From positions 1-64,000 of the forward strand of contig JAFDYJ010000016.1 of assembly GCA_018267515.1 (NCBI GenBank): a DNA stretch of 64,000 bases, in the 5' to 3' direction. Position 1 is the stretch's first letter, and the number at the start of each line of letters is the position of its first letter. The stretch is from Bacteroidota bacterium (lineage in GTDB: Bacteria; Bacteroidota; Bacteroidia; Chitinophagales; Chitinophagaceae). The notes below the pieces were generated by a model that did no database searches, had not been told where the DNA came from, and worked only from the letters and a program-made list of their open reading frames with translations. This document shows positions 17,490 through 25,904 of the stretch, in pieces. The position numbers were made by a program, and so were the translations under genes.

Positions 17490-18119
17490 ATGAAAAAAAT
17501 ATTGTTATTATTGTCTCTGGCCCCCATTGCAGGTTTTATCCATGCTCAAAATTACCCTGAGCCAGAATTTAGCAATGAACTGTATTACTTAAGTAAAGAC
17601 AGTGTTTATAAACTGAGCCGTCTTGAAAAAGCCACGTCAGAACAAAATATAACATCGGGAATGCTGAAAGGTTCTGAAACCAGTTATAATATAGAAGGCA
17701 CAAAATCTCATGTGAGGCTGGAAAGAGGAAATCAATTTTCATTTGTTATTTCAACCGGCGCTTCAGCTTCTTCATCAAGTTCAGATTCGGCGATGAGAGC
17801 AAACGGCGTGGATCCCTCTATGCTGAAAGGATTAGGTTCAACGGGTGACCCGGCTCAAACCATAACTCTCTATAAATTGGATATAGGAAAAGGGGAACGA
17901 AAAGTAATCCTGCAAAAAGTTCCCGGTGCCAATCCATTTGGCAAACATAAAATAGAATCAAGCGATAAATATACATTCAGCGCCAAAAGAATTAAGGACG
18001 GTTATTGGGAACTGATTGTTGACAAACCTCTTCCAAAAGGCGAATATGCATTTACTATGATCCCGGGTGGACACAACATGATGGGCGACGTAATGATTTT
18101 TGCTTTTGGAGTGGATTAG
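17490..18119 (+). CDS. Secreted protein of unknown function (paralogue of 16053-16760)
   Basis: Start at ATG 17490, one base after the barrel gene stop (signal peptide MKKILLLLSLAPIAGFIHAQ); the longer frame would overlap that gene. 209 residues. It shares the YYLSKDSVYKLSRLEKA start, the SHVRLERGNQFSFVIST strand pair, and the LPKGEYAF...FAFGVD end with the protein at 16053, but lacks its proline-rich spacer and has a Ser-rich loop (SASSSSSDS) in the middle. The pair may form a hetero-complex with the barrel between them, which is inference from gene order. Confidence 0.72.
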   Translation: MKKILLLLSLAPIAGFIHAQNYPEPEFSNELYYLSKDSVYKLSRLEKATSEQNITSGMLKGSETSYNIEGTKSHVRLERGNQFSFVISTGASASSSSSDSAMRANGVDPSMLKGLGSTGDPAQTITLYKLDIGKGERKVILQKVPGANPFGKHKIESSDKYTFSAKRIKDGYWELIVDKPLPKGEYAFTMIPGGHNMMGDVMIFAFGVD

Positions 18120-18570
18120 TTTCGACTTCTTTTACTTTACAATAGTTTTAAAAGAAATTTAAGCATGTAATGAACTTTAATCATTCTTGCTTATTTTTTT
18201 TGATAAATGGAAGTATTAATTTTCTTACTCATTAATAACTTCATTCTATATATTCAATCAGGACTATATCACCTTCGCTTTAAGTTCGAAGGCAATGTAT
18301 TTTTCTCCGAATGAAATCAAAGCAGCTTTCTCTTTACTGTAATGAGCACTAAAACTGGTATTTATGACTCCGGTCATATTTTTAATTTTTACTTATTGAT
18401 ACTTTCAGGTTTTCTCTTCAAAGAGAGAAATGAATAAAGAATAATTTCAAAATCATATATCTATAAAACTACTTCGGTTATAGCAAATACATATTACTAC
18501 TCTTTCTTCCAGCTTTGAATTTGAAAAATTTAAATATTATACATAAACACTATTACTAAAAAATTCAATT
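18120..18570. other. 451-bp gap without a supported gene
   Basis: AT-rich. A short open frame on the - strand, 18264-18377 (37 codons), reads like ordinary protein (it contains SKEKAALISFGEKY) but has no ribosome-binding site I can see; it may be a relic. A 7-bp inverted repeat TTTCTCT/AGAGAAA lies near 18414-18430. No island motif was found. Confidence 0.4.
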
Positions 18571-21500
18571 ATGAAAAAAACACTTACTAACCTGGTCTTC
18601 TTTTGCTCATTACTATTTTCAGCCTCTGCGCAACAAACTACGATTAACGGCCCTGCCGGCAGCGGGCAGTTTGGTTACTCAATCACCGTACTTGCAAATG
18701 GCAATTATGTAGTAACAGATCCCGATTATGATGAAGGCTCCACGGCAAACGTAGGAGCTGTGTATTTATACAATGGCAGTACTCATGCATTAATCAGCAC
18801 TTTAAAAGGCAGTACTGCCAATGACAATGTCGGCGATGCAGGTATAACCGCTCTTTCCAATGGAAATTTTGTAGTAGCCAGTCCGGGTTGGGATAATGGT
18901 GCCAACTCTGATGCAGGTGCCGTTACCTGGTGTAATGGTTCTTCAGGTCTCTCAGGGGTGGTGAGTAGCAGTAATTCATTAGTAGGTACTACGGCTAATG
19001 ACCGGGTTGGTATAGAAGGTGTAACCGCACTTTCCAATAGAAATTATGTAGTGAAAAGTCCTTATTGGAATAATGGTGCTGCCTTCGGCGCCGGCGCCGT
19101 TACCTGGGGCAATGGTACATCCGGAATTGCAGGAGCAGTGAGCAGTAGTAATTCATTAGTAGGTTCTACTACTAATGACCAGGTAGGTAATGATGACATA
19201 ACCGAGCTCTCCAATGGTAACTATGTGGTGAGAAATTCCAGTTGGGACAATGGTGCAGCCTTAGACGCTGGTGCTGTTACCTGGGGCAGCGGCACAACCG
19301 GAATTTCAGGAGTAGTCAGCAGCAGTAATTCTATGGTAGGTCTTGCTGATAATGACATGGTTGGCGAAGGCGGTGTTACTGCACTTTCCAACGGCAACTA
19401 TGTGGTGAGCAGTCCTTATTGGAACAATGGTGTCAACTCCAGTGCAGGTGCAGTTACATGGGGCAGTGGCACAACCGGAATAACAGGAATAGTCAGCAGC
19501 AGTAATTCATTAGTAGGTAGCACAACTAACGACATGGTGGGTGAAAGTGGGGTAATTGCTCTTTCCAACGGCAACTATGTGGTGGCAAGCCCTGATTGGG
19601 ACAATGGTGGCACCACCAATGCAGGCGCTGCTACCTGGGGAAATGGCACAACAGGAATAACAGGGGTAGTAAGCAGCAGTAATTCATTAGTAGGCAGCAC
19701 AACCAATGACAATGTTGGTAAGGGTAATAGTAATAATGGTATAACTATTCTTTCCAATGGCAACTATGTAGTGACCAGTCCTGAATGGGACAATGGTGGC
19801 ACCACCAATGCAGGCGCCGTTACCTGGGGCAATGGTACCTCAGGCATCACAGGTGTGGTGAGCAGCAGTAATTCTTTGGTTGGAACTACTCCCAATGACT
19901 ATGTTGGAGAAAGTAGTGTAACTGCTCTTACCAACGGCAACTATGTAGTAAGCAGTCCTTCCTGGAGCAATGGTTCGGCAACAGATGCAGGGGCTGCTAC
20001 CTGGGGAAATGGCTCAACGGGAATAACAGGCGTAGTGAGTAGTAGCAATTCATTAGTTGGTAGTTCAAATGATGACGAAGTTGCTGTAAATGGCGTAATG
20101 GCTCTTGCCAATGGTAATTATGTGGTGGTTAGTCCTTATTGGAACAATGGATCTATCGCCTACGCAGGCGCTGTTACATGGGGAAATGGCTCAACAGGAA
20201 TAACAGGAGTAGTAAGCAGCAGCAATTCATTAGTAGGAAGTACTGACCAGGATTATATTGGTTTTGGCCCGGTAACTCCTCTTGCAAATGGCAACTATGT
20301 TGTTACAAGTCCTTTGTGGGACAATGGTGCAGTCAGCGAAGCAGGCGCCGCTACCTGGGGTAATGGTTCAACCGGAATAACAGGAATAGTAAGTAGCAGT
20401 AACTCTTTGATTGGCGCTTCACCTAATGACAATGTGGGAAATGATGGCGTAGTCGCACTTGCAAATGGCAACTATGTAGTGAGAAGCTCATATTGGAACA
20501 ATGGGTCGATCAGTTACGCCGGCGCTGTTACATGGGGAAGTGGTACAACGGGAGCAACAGGTGTGGTGAATAGCACTAATTCATTGGTGGGTGGCACAGA
20601 AGAGGACTTTGTCGGCGCCCCCAATACTATTGGTCATGAGAATTCTATTGATATTGCCTTTACCACTCTTGCCAATGGCGACTTTATAATGAGTAGTCGT
20701 GATTGGGATAATGGATTTGTCACCGATGCAGGCGCTGTTACCTGGGGAAATGGAAGTACAGGTGTTTATGGTTTAATTAATTCCTGCAATAGCGTAATGG
20801 GTACTGTTACCGGTGAATTAAACTACGTTTTTAATAATAGCCATGACTATCTGCTTGCAGGCTCTCCTGCGACTAATAGTATCATTGTTTTCAATCCAAC
20901 CGGCCAGGCATTGGCCATTAATTTAGATGCAGACTCTAAAACCATAGAAGGAAATTCCAATGTACCATTTGTATCAAATTCTTCCTGCCGCATTATTTGC
21001 TCGTTGGAGCCCAATGGAGCCCAACCGGTACACGGTTTAGTGGATGCTAAAGTTTGGATAGAAAGCAGTGTTCCTGATTTTGCAGGTCAACCCTTTGTAG
21101 CAAGGCATTTTGAAATAACACCTGCAACTGATCCTTCATCATCCACGGGCAGGGTTACCTTATATTTCACTCAACAGGAGTTTACTGATTTTAATAACCA
21201 TTCGGGAAGCATACTTGATTTGCCAACCAATGAAGGTGATGCAAGCGGCAAAGCCAATTTGCGCATCGGAAAATATCCCGGCATTTCAAATAACGGAACA
21301 GGTCTTCCGGGAACTTACAGTAGTGGCGCTAATGTGATTAACCCGAATGATAATGATATTGTATGGAACAGCAGCCTCAATCGTTGGGAAGTGAGCTTTG
21401 ACGTAACAAGCTTTAGTGGTTTAGTCGTACAAACAACTCAGGCCGTTTTACCACTAAATCTTCTTGATTTTAATGGCAGGTTACAAAATGATGATGCACT

Positions 21501-21999
21501 TTTGAGCTGGAAAACAGAGAATGAAATAAACACTGATCAATTTTTTGTAGAAAGAAGTACCGATGGAAGCAGTTTTACTGTAATCGGTACACTGAATGCC
21601 AGAAACCAGCCCGGCATCAATCAATATAACTATAAGGATGCAGGTGTAAGTTCATTGGGTGTACCTATACTTTATTACCGCTTGAGGCAAACTGATTTAG
21701 ATGGCCGGTTTATGTATTCCCGCATTATTGCACTACCGGTTGATCATCAAAATCAATTGTTCCTATACCCCAACCCGGTTAGTGATGTGCTTATGGTAAC
21801 CGTTTCATCAGAAAGAACAGAGACTATGCAGGTCAGGATAGTTGATAATGCAGGCAGGGAAATGCTGCATCGGCAATGGACTGTTTTTGAAGGCAGCAGC
21901 ACAAAACAATTAGAAGTGAGCAAACTGGCCAAAGGCATTTATTTCCTGGAAATGAACGGAAAGAACACAAGGCAAAGAAAAGTTTTTGTAAAACAATAA
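18571..21999 (+). CDS. T9SS cargo with twelve 59-residue beta-propeller-like repeats
   Basis: 1142 residues. Signal peptide (MKKTLTNLVFFCSLLFSASA), then twelve repeats (about 41-745), each near 59 residues, with core NGNYVV-x-SP-x-W-x-NG, AGA-V/A-TWGNG, TGI-TG-VVSSSNSLVG and ND-x-VG. They resemble repeats I know as DUF5650, which look like FG-GAP/propeller blades. A beta-rich middle follows, then an FN3-like part (about 975-1060: LLDFNGRLQNDDALLSWKTENE) and a type A T9SS sorting domain (about 1065-1142: LYPNPVSDVL ... KGIYFLEM ... KVFVKQ). So it is exported by T9SS and anchored or released at the surface. Repeat count may vary among strains by recombination. Adhesin or glycan-binding role is inferred. 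Confidence 0.88.
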   Translation: MKKTLTNLVFFCSLLFSASAQQTTINGPAGSGQFGYSITVLANGNYVVTDPDYDEGSTANVGAVYLYNGSTHALISTLKGSTANDNVGDAGITALSNGNFVVASPGWDNGANSDAGAVTWCNGSSGLSGVVSSSNSLVGTTANDRVGIEGVTALSNRNYVVKSPYWNNGAAFGAGAVTWGNGTSGIAGAVSSSNSLVGSTTNDQVGNDDITELSNGNYVVRNSSWDNGAALDAGAVTWGSGTTGISGVVSSSNSMVGLADNDMVGEGGVTALSNGNYVVSSPYWNNGVNSSAGAVTWGSGTTGITGIVSSSNSLVGSTTNDMVGESGVIALSNGNYVVASPDWDNGGTTNAGAATWGNGTTGITGVVSSSNSLVGSTTNDNVGKGNSNNGITILSNGNYVVTSPEWDNGGTTNAGAVTWGNGTSGITGVVSSSNSLVGTTPNDYVGESSVTALTNGNYVVSSPSWSNGSATDAGAATWGNGSTGITGVVSSSNSLVGSSNDDEVAVNGVMALANGNYVVVSPYWNNGSIAYAGAVTWGNGSTGITGVVSSSNSLVGSTDQDYIGFGPVTPLANGNYVVTSPLWDNGAVSEAGAATWGNGSTGITGIVSSSNSLIGASPNDNVGNDGVVALANGNYVVRSSYWNNGSISYAGAVTWGSGTTGATGVVNSTNSLVGGTEEDFVGAPNTIGHENSIDIAFTTLANGDFIMSSRDWDNGFVTDAGAVTWGNGSTGVYGLINSCNSVMGTVTGELNYVFNNSHDYLLAGSPATNSIIVFNPTGQALAINLDADSKTIEGNSNVPFVSNSSCRIICSLEPNGAQPVHGLVDAKVWIESSVPDFAGQPFVARHFEITPATDPSSSTGRVTLYFTQQEFTDFNNHSGSILDLPTNEGDASGKANLRIGKYPGISNNGTGLPGTYSSGANVINPNDNDIVWNSSLNRWEVSFDVTSFSGLVVQTTQAVLPLNLLDFNGRLQNDDALLSWKTENEINTDQFFVERSTDGSSFTVIGTLNARNQPGINQYNYKDAGVSSLGVPILYYRLRQTDLDGRFMYSRIIALPVDHQNQLFLYPNPVSDVLMVTVSSERTETMQVRIVDNAGREMLHRQWTVFEGSSTKQLEVSKLAKGIYFLEMNGKNTRQRKVFVKQ
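18691..20801 (+). repeat. Coding tandem repeat, 12 units of about 177 bp
   Basis: Units start with a LANGNYVV/LSNGNYVV codon run. Most are 59 codons; one has four extra codons (after VGKG near 19725) and the last full spacer has nine extra. Two units are much more alike in the middle than at the ends, as expected after unequal crossing-over. Confidence 0.85.
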
Positions 22000-22020
22000 T
22001 TAAAAATCAGAAAGTCTTTT

Positions 22021-22056
22021 AAGAAGGCTGTACCTGCAAAACGGAACAGCCTTCTT
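22021..22056 (+). terminator. Terminator of the T9SS cargo gene
   Basis: AAGAAGGCTGT (22021-22031), 14-nt loop, ACAGCCTTCTT (22046-22056), a perfect 11-bp stem ending in T-rich sequence. Confidence 0.7.
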
Positions 22057-22176
22057 TGATTCCTTCGGGTGTTACAATAGAATAAAACCCTGCGAAAAAC
22101 AATACCAGTTGTTATGTTGGGAAACCCGGGTTTTCTTAGGAATCCGAAAAACTAAACCTTTCAATCAAGAAATGAA

Positions 22177-22205
22177 AAAAGCCATCCTGTACGAGAATGG
22201 CTTTT
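22177..22205 (-). terminator. Terminator of the OsmC gene
   Basis: Read on the - strand: AAAAGCCAT, 11-nt loop, ATGGCTTTT followed by TT. The stem is 9 bp with a U-tract on the OsmC side. The two convergent transcripts thus have separate terminators. Confidence 0.75.
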
Positions 22206-22226
22206 CAAGTTCGTTTGTTTACCGGT

Positions 22227-22670
22227 TTAAGCTTGCTCAGGTTTAGCCTTAAAAGTTTTCACCTGTTGTGCATCCAATGTAATGGAAATAGCTCCAAGTG
22301 CTTTACTCACCGGGCAGTTAGCTTTCGCATCTTCAGCATATTGAGGAAAATCTTTTGCTTTTAATTTTGGCACTTTAGCTCTTACTTCAATATGACTTCC
22401 GGTGATTACCCCGGCTTCCAACGTGACCGTACATTTTGCTTCGATGCGGCTGGGAGTATATCCTGCTGCACCCAAAACAAAACTTAACTTCATTGCATAG
22501 CAGCCGGCATGTGCAGCTGCAATTAATTCTTCAGGATTGGTGTAAGAGCCGTCCTCAAAACGACTGCGGTAATCGTAAGATTTGTTCTTAATAACACCGG
22601 ATTGGGTAAGCAGTTTTCCGCTTCCTTCTTTTCCGGAGCCTTTCCAATTTGCTGTTGCTGTTCTTTTCAT
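22227..22670 (-). CDS. OsmC-family peroxiredoxin
   Basis: 147 residues, cytoplasmic. OsmC/Ohr proteins reduce organic hydroperoxides with two cysteines. Cys57 in AAAHAGCYAMKLSFVLG and Cys119 in KANCPVSKAL are both present, with Glu48 in the usual place (NPEELIAAA). The N-terminus MKRTATANWKGSGKEGSG is that of the OsmC subgroup rather than Ohr. It follows scpA after 36 bp and may share its transcript, ending at its own hairpin. Confidence 0.93.
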   Translation of the reverse strand: MKRTATANWKGSGKEGSGKLLTQSGVIKNKSYDYRSRFEDGSYTNPEELIAAAHAGCYAMKLSFVLGAAGYTPSRIEAKCTVTLEAGVITGSHIEVRAKVPKLKAKDFPQYAEDAKANCPVSKALGAISITLDAQQVKTFKAKPEQA

Positions 22671-22698
22671 AATTAAATATTTATTTTATTGTGTTTAT

Positions 22699-22714
22699 CC
22701 CGAAACTTATCGGG
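22699..22714. repeat. Short CCCGA-n6-TCGGG inverted repeat
   Basis: CCCGA (22699-22703), AACTTA, TCGGG (22710-22714). It overlaps the scpA stop codon (TAA on the - strand at 22709-22707). Related palindromes occur at 44929 and 45108. Confidence 0.6.
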
Positions 22715-23489
22715 TGAATTCTTCCAGTTCTGCCAGCCGGTCTTCCGGCTTGTTATACTCAATGATAAAATTATTAATACCGGATCCGATCAGGATTTTT
22801 AAGAATTTTTGCTGCACCAGTTCCAGTAAGGATAAAAAAAGAAATATAGCATGTACCCGGTTTTCACAACGATCAAAAATTTCATGAAAGGGTACTGACT
22901 TATGTTGTTGAGCCAATGACAGCATCTGGTCACGGCTTTCTTCCATAGTATAATTATACGGCACAACCGTATGCACAGGCTTATTAAAACGATCAGAATA
23001 TTTCTGCATGGCTTTTTCAAATGCCCGCATCAGTTTGAACATCGTGATGGTTTGTATTTCGGTGCCTTCCCCTGCTGCCTCCCCTATTTCAGATAATTCT
23101 TTTTGGATATTTCCTCTCTTCACCAACAGCATACGTTGTGCTTCCATTTCAGCCATTTGAGCAGAGGCTTCCTTGAATTTTTTATACTCCAGTATTTTAT
23201 TAATCAAATCCTGTCTCGGATCTATCTCATTTCCCTGTTCGTCTAACTCTTTCCTTGGCAATAGCATTTTTGCTTTAATACGCATCAGGGTAGAAATGAA
23301 AAGGATAAATTCACTCGATAATTCAATATTCAACGATTCCTGCTCGTGGATATACTGAAGGAAGTCATTCGTGATTTTCGTAATAGGAATATTGTAAATA
23401 TCCAGTTCGTCCCTTTCAATAAAGAATAAAAGAAGGTCAAACGGGCCTTCAAACTGTGGAAGTGATATTTGGTAATTGGGCGTATTCAC
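22707..23489 (-). CDS. scpA: Segregation and condensation protein A
   Basis: 260 residues. ScpA is the kleisin subunit that joins Smc heads with ScpB in chromosome condensation. The N-terminus YQISLPQFEGPFDLLLFFIERDELDIYNIPI is diagnostic. A charged middle (PRQDLINKILEYKKFKEAS) and a winged-helix C-terminus (FLFLSLLELVQQKFLKIL) complete it. The start codon is GTG (23489); no ATG lies between it and the conserved LPQFEGPFDLL block, so GTG is probably used. No scpB is next to it, which is common in Bacteroidota. Confidence 0.93.
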   Translation of the reverse strand: MNTPNYQISLPQFEGPFDLLLFFIERDELDIYNIPITKITNDFLQYIHEQESLNIELSSEFILFISTLMRIKAKMLLPRKELDEQGNEIDPRQDLINKILEYKKFKEASAQMAEMEAQRMLLVKRGNIQKELSEIGEAAGEGTEIQTITMFKLMRAFEKAMQKYSDRFNKPVHTVVPYNYTMEESRDQMLSLAQQHKSVPFHEIFDRCENRVHAIFLFLSLLELVQQKFLKILIGSGINNFIIEYNKPEDRLAELEEFTR

Positions 23490-23635
23490 AAATGCGTATT
23501 TTAAAAGATCTGCGGCAGTTCTACCCGCAGTTCACAGGTCGCAAAGCTACGAATTGTAGCCCAAAACATAGTTTTTCCCCTCATTTTGACAGGTTTTTGA
23601 CAGGTATTTAGCTAATTGGCCCTAACAATCGTTTG

Positions 23636-24577
23636 CTAAAATTTAACAGCCAGACCAATACCCATCAATTCTTTGAGCTGGAGAGAGGCGCCGACAATAT
23701 TTCCATCACTTTTCACCGTTTTAATATCATTATCATATACCAGGTCAAGATTCAGATTCATGGTAATGATTTTGGTTACTTTCACTAATAGCATATTGGT
23801 CCAATAAATATCAATATTCAACGGATCGTGCTGATAATTGGAAAATAAATCCAATCTTCCCTGGAAACTTGCCGTTTTACTGAGATTCGTTTTATAAGAT
23901 GCTGAAGCAAAAGCTCCAACTTCCAGTTTTGATTTCTTTCCGGGATCTACGCCATAAGCTCCTGCTGCCGACAGGCTGTCATTATTTACTATCACCCATC
24001 TTGCCGTAACCGGCGAAAGGAAAATTGAAAAATTTTCACAAGGCTGATAGCTGATACCCGGTGACAACAGAATATAAGCCGGTGCAAAAAAATCGGATGT
24101 CAGGACTTTGGGATTATTAGAGGGATAGGTATATCCTTTACTAAACTGAGACCGCAGATTAAAAAGAGCACTTAAGAACCACTGTTTGTGTAATGCATAT
24201 CCGTATTTTGAAACCAGGTCAATCCGGTCATCTGCCTTTCTGCTCCCGAGACTCGTTGTATTAATAAATCCGTAAGCAAATTCAAGACTATTATCCCATT
24301 GATGTTTTCCGTTTTTGTAATAGGCATGAAGCGCCAGCAAGGTTGCTACTGACAATGAAGACTTATCTCCGCCAGCAGCCCAGTTTTTCAAAGCTCCCTG
24401 GTTCAGGTTCAGGTTATAAAGCCCGCCGGTTTTCCACTTTCCCGAAGTCGTATCTGCAGGATCTTTTTTAAAGGTTTTATTCGCATCCGATTGCAATTGT
24501 TTCATGGATGGATCCTGAGCGAACAAATTCCCACTTATAAACAGGAATGACACTACAATGACATAACTAATTTTCAT
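23636..24577 (-). CDS. DUF3078 outer-membrane protein
   Basis: 313 residues from the ATG at 24577, which gives a normal signal peptide (MKISYVIVVSFLFISGNLFAQ). The ATG at 24622 lies inside a hairpin that terminates mscL and would add 15 poor residues. The mature start GKWKTGGLYNLNLNQGALKNWAAGGDKSSL and aromatic strand pattern to a final LGIGLAVKF are typical of the DUF3078 family of Bacteroidota barrels. Function of the family is unknown. Ends in Phe, as outer-membrane barrel proteins do. Confidence 0.87.
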   Translation of the reverse strand: MKISYVIVVSFLFISGNLFAQDPSMKQLQSDANKTFKKDPADTTSGKWKTGGLYNLNLNQGALKNWAAGGDKSSLSVATLLALHAYYKNGKHQWDNSLEFAYGFINTTSLGSRKADDRIDLVSKYGYALHKQWFLSALFNLRSQFSKGYTYPSNNPKVLTSDFFAPAYILLSPGISYQPCENFSIFLSPVTARWVIVNNDSLSAAGAYGVDPGKKSKLEVGAFASASYKTNLSKTASFQGRLDLFSNYQHDPLNIDIYWTNMLLVKVTKIITMNLNLDLVYDNDIKTVKSDGNIVGASLQLKELMGIGLAVKF

Positions 24578-24600
24578 AAACAGATTTTTAGAAATAATGA

Positions 24601-24630
24601 AGGCAGGAAAAACAAAAATCATTCCTGCCT
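24601..24630 (-). terminator. Terminator between mscL and the DUF3078 gene
   Basis: Read on the - strand: AGGCAGGAA, 12-nt T-rich loop, TTCCTGCCT. It lies 18 bp after the mscL stop and 24 bp before the DUF3078 ATG. Confidence 0.65.
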
Positions 24631-24647
24631 TTAGATTCTTAAAAAAA

Positions 24648-25016
24648 TTATTTTTTCAATGCATCCCTGATTTCCATCAATAATTTATCGGTAGAAGACG
24701 GACCGGCTGGAGGCGGAGCTTCTTCTTTCTTTTTCATTGAATTAATTGCCTTGATCAGGATAAAAAGGAAGAAAGCAATCAACAGGAAGTTAATAACAGC
24801 CTGGATAAAAGCTCCATACTGAATAGTCACTCCGTTAACATCTGCGGAAAGCGATTCAAAACTCTTCCCGATAAACGATCCGATAATCGGCATCAGGATT
24901 TTATCGGTCAGGGCGGTAATGATAGCGCCGAACGCCGCACCCATGATAACGGCAACCGCTAAATCCATTACATTTCCTTTTGTTGCAAACTCTTTGAATT
25001 CTTTAAGCATACCCAT
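24648..25016 (-). CDS. mscL: Large-conductance mechanosensitive channel
   Basis: 122 residues, inner membrane. MscL pentamers open under membrane tension to release solutes in osmotic downshock. The N-terminal helix MLKEFKEFATKGNVMDLAVAVIMGAAFGAIITALTDK gives TM1 with its pore-lining Gly/Ala face. TM2 is at about 66-90 (YGAFIQAVINFLLIAFFLFILIKAI). The cytoplasmic bundle is short and has a Pro-rich stretch (EEAPPPAGPSS). Length is close to family average. It follows ppk2 by 42 bp on the same strand. Confidence 0.96.
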   Translation of the reverse strand: MGMLKEFKEFATKGNVMDLAVAVIMGAAFGAIITALTDKILMPIIGSFIGKSFESLSADVNGVTIQYGAFIQAVINFLLIAFFLFILIKAINSMKKKEEAPPPAGPSSTDKLLMEIRDALKK

Positions 25017-25058
25017 ATTATTTAGTTTTTGGTGACATAAGCTGAACCGGGACTATAC

Positions 25059-25805
25059 TCACTTTTTCAATCCCGGGTAATGCATATCCAATCCCTTTAG
25101 CAGGTCAAGAAGAGCCTTGGCTATAATATATTCCTTATACCAGTTTTGATCCGCCGGTGTTATAATCCACGGTATCCTGCTGCAATTATCAAAACAATCT
25201 TCATACATCTTCATATAAACATTCCACAGCTTTGATTCTGTAAAATCATTTTCATTGTATTTCCACATTTTCGCAGGGTCATTTGTCCGTTCTTTCAGTC
25301 TTTCCTGCTGTTCTTCCCGGGATACATGAAGATAGAATTTAAGGATATGTGTACTATTATGCGCCTGCAGTAATTCTTCAAAATCATTGATCGCTTTCAT
25401 CCGTTTCTTTGCGGTATCATCATCGCACCACTTATGTACTCTTGTCACCAGGATGTCTTCATAATGAGAGCGATTAAAGATCTGGATCATTCCTTTTCCG
25501 GGAGTGTGCTGATGCACCCGCCAGAGAAAGTCATGTGCAGCTTCTTCAGGTGTAGGAACTTTAAATGATTGTACAGTAACACCCTGGGGATTCAAATGTC
25601 CAAATACATTGCGGATCACACCGTCTTTTCCGCTGGCATCCAGCCCCTGTATAACCACTAATACAGAATGTTTATGCTCGGCATATAAAAGATTTTGAAG
25701 TTCATCCAGTTCTTCCAATATTTTTTCCAATCGTTCTTTTGTTTCTTTTTTGTCCAACTTTTCCGGTGCCCTTGTGCTGATGTTACTTAACTTAATTTTC
25801 GCCAT
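25059..25805 (-). CDS. ppk2: Polyphosphate kinase 2 family protein
   Basis: 248 residues, cytoplasmic. PPK2 enzymes transfer phosphate between polyphosphate and nucleoside mono- or diphosphates. Walker A is GLDASGKDG (about 55-63). The PTPEEAAHDFLWRVHQHTPGKGMIQIFNRSHYEDILVTRVH block is the PPK2 core with Walker B and the lid begins near 130. WKYNENDF and WIITPADQNWYKEYIIA are also family marks. One-domain length fits class I or III; the substrate (AMP, ADP or both) cannot be fixed by eye. It may be co-transcribed with mscL. Confidence 0.93.
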   Translation of the reverse strand: MAKIKLSNISTRAPEKLDKKETKERLEKILEELDELQNLLYAEHKHSVLVVIQGLDASGKDGVIRNVFGHLNPQGVTVQSFKVPTPEEAAHDFLWRVHQHTPGKGMIQIFNRSHYEDILVTRVHKWCDDDTAKKRMKAINDFEELLQAHNSTHILKFYLHVSREEQQERLKERTNDPAKMWKYNENDFTESKLWNVYMKMYEDCFDNCSRIPWIITPADQNWYKEYIIAKALLDLLKGLDMHYPGLKK

Positions 25806-25904
25806 ATATTAAATGTATTAAAACCGAATCATTATAAAAAAAGTTTTATCCTGCTAGTGTATCTTCGCCGGGCTTGCCTAATAACCCGGAATTTTAATTA
25901 TATC

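Noticed and set aside
18264..18377. 37-codon - strand frame before the T9SS cargo
   Set aside because: Protein-like but no start context or homologue in mind; too short to support.
18783..19763. Open frames on the - strand across the repeat gene
   Set aside because: They arise from codon bias in the + strand repeats; they have no start context or motif.
18691..20801. Possible CRISPR-like array from regular repeats
   Set aside because: The period is about 177 bp, the units are protein-coding throughout, and there are no short conserved palindromic repeats with unique spacers.
24578..24622. ATG at 24622 for the DUF3078 protein
   Set aside because: It lies in the mscL terminator hairpin; ATG 24577 gives the signal peptide.
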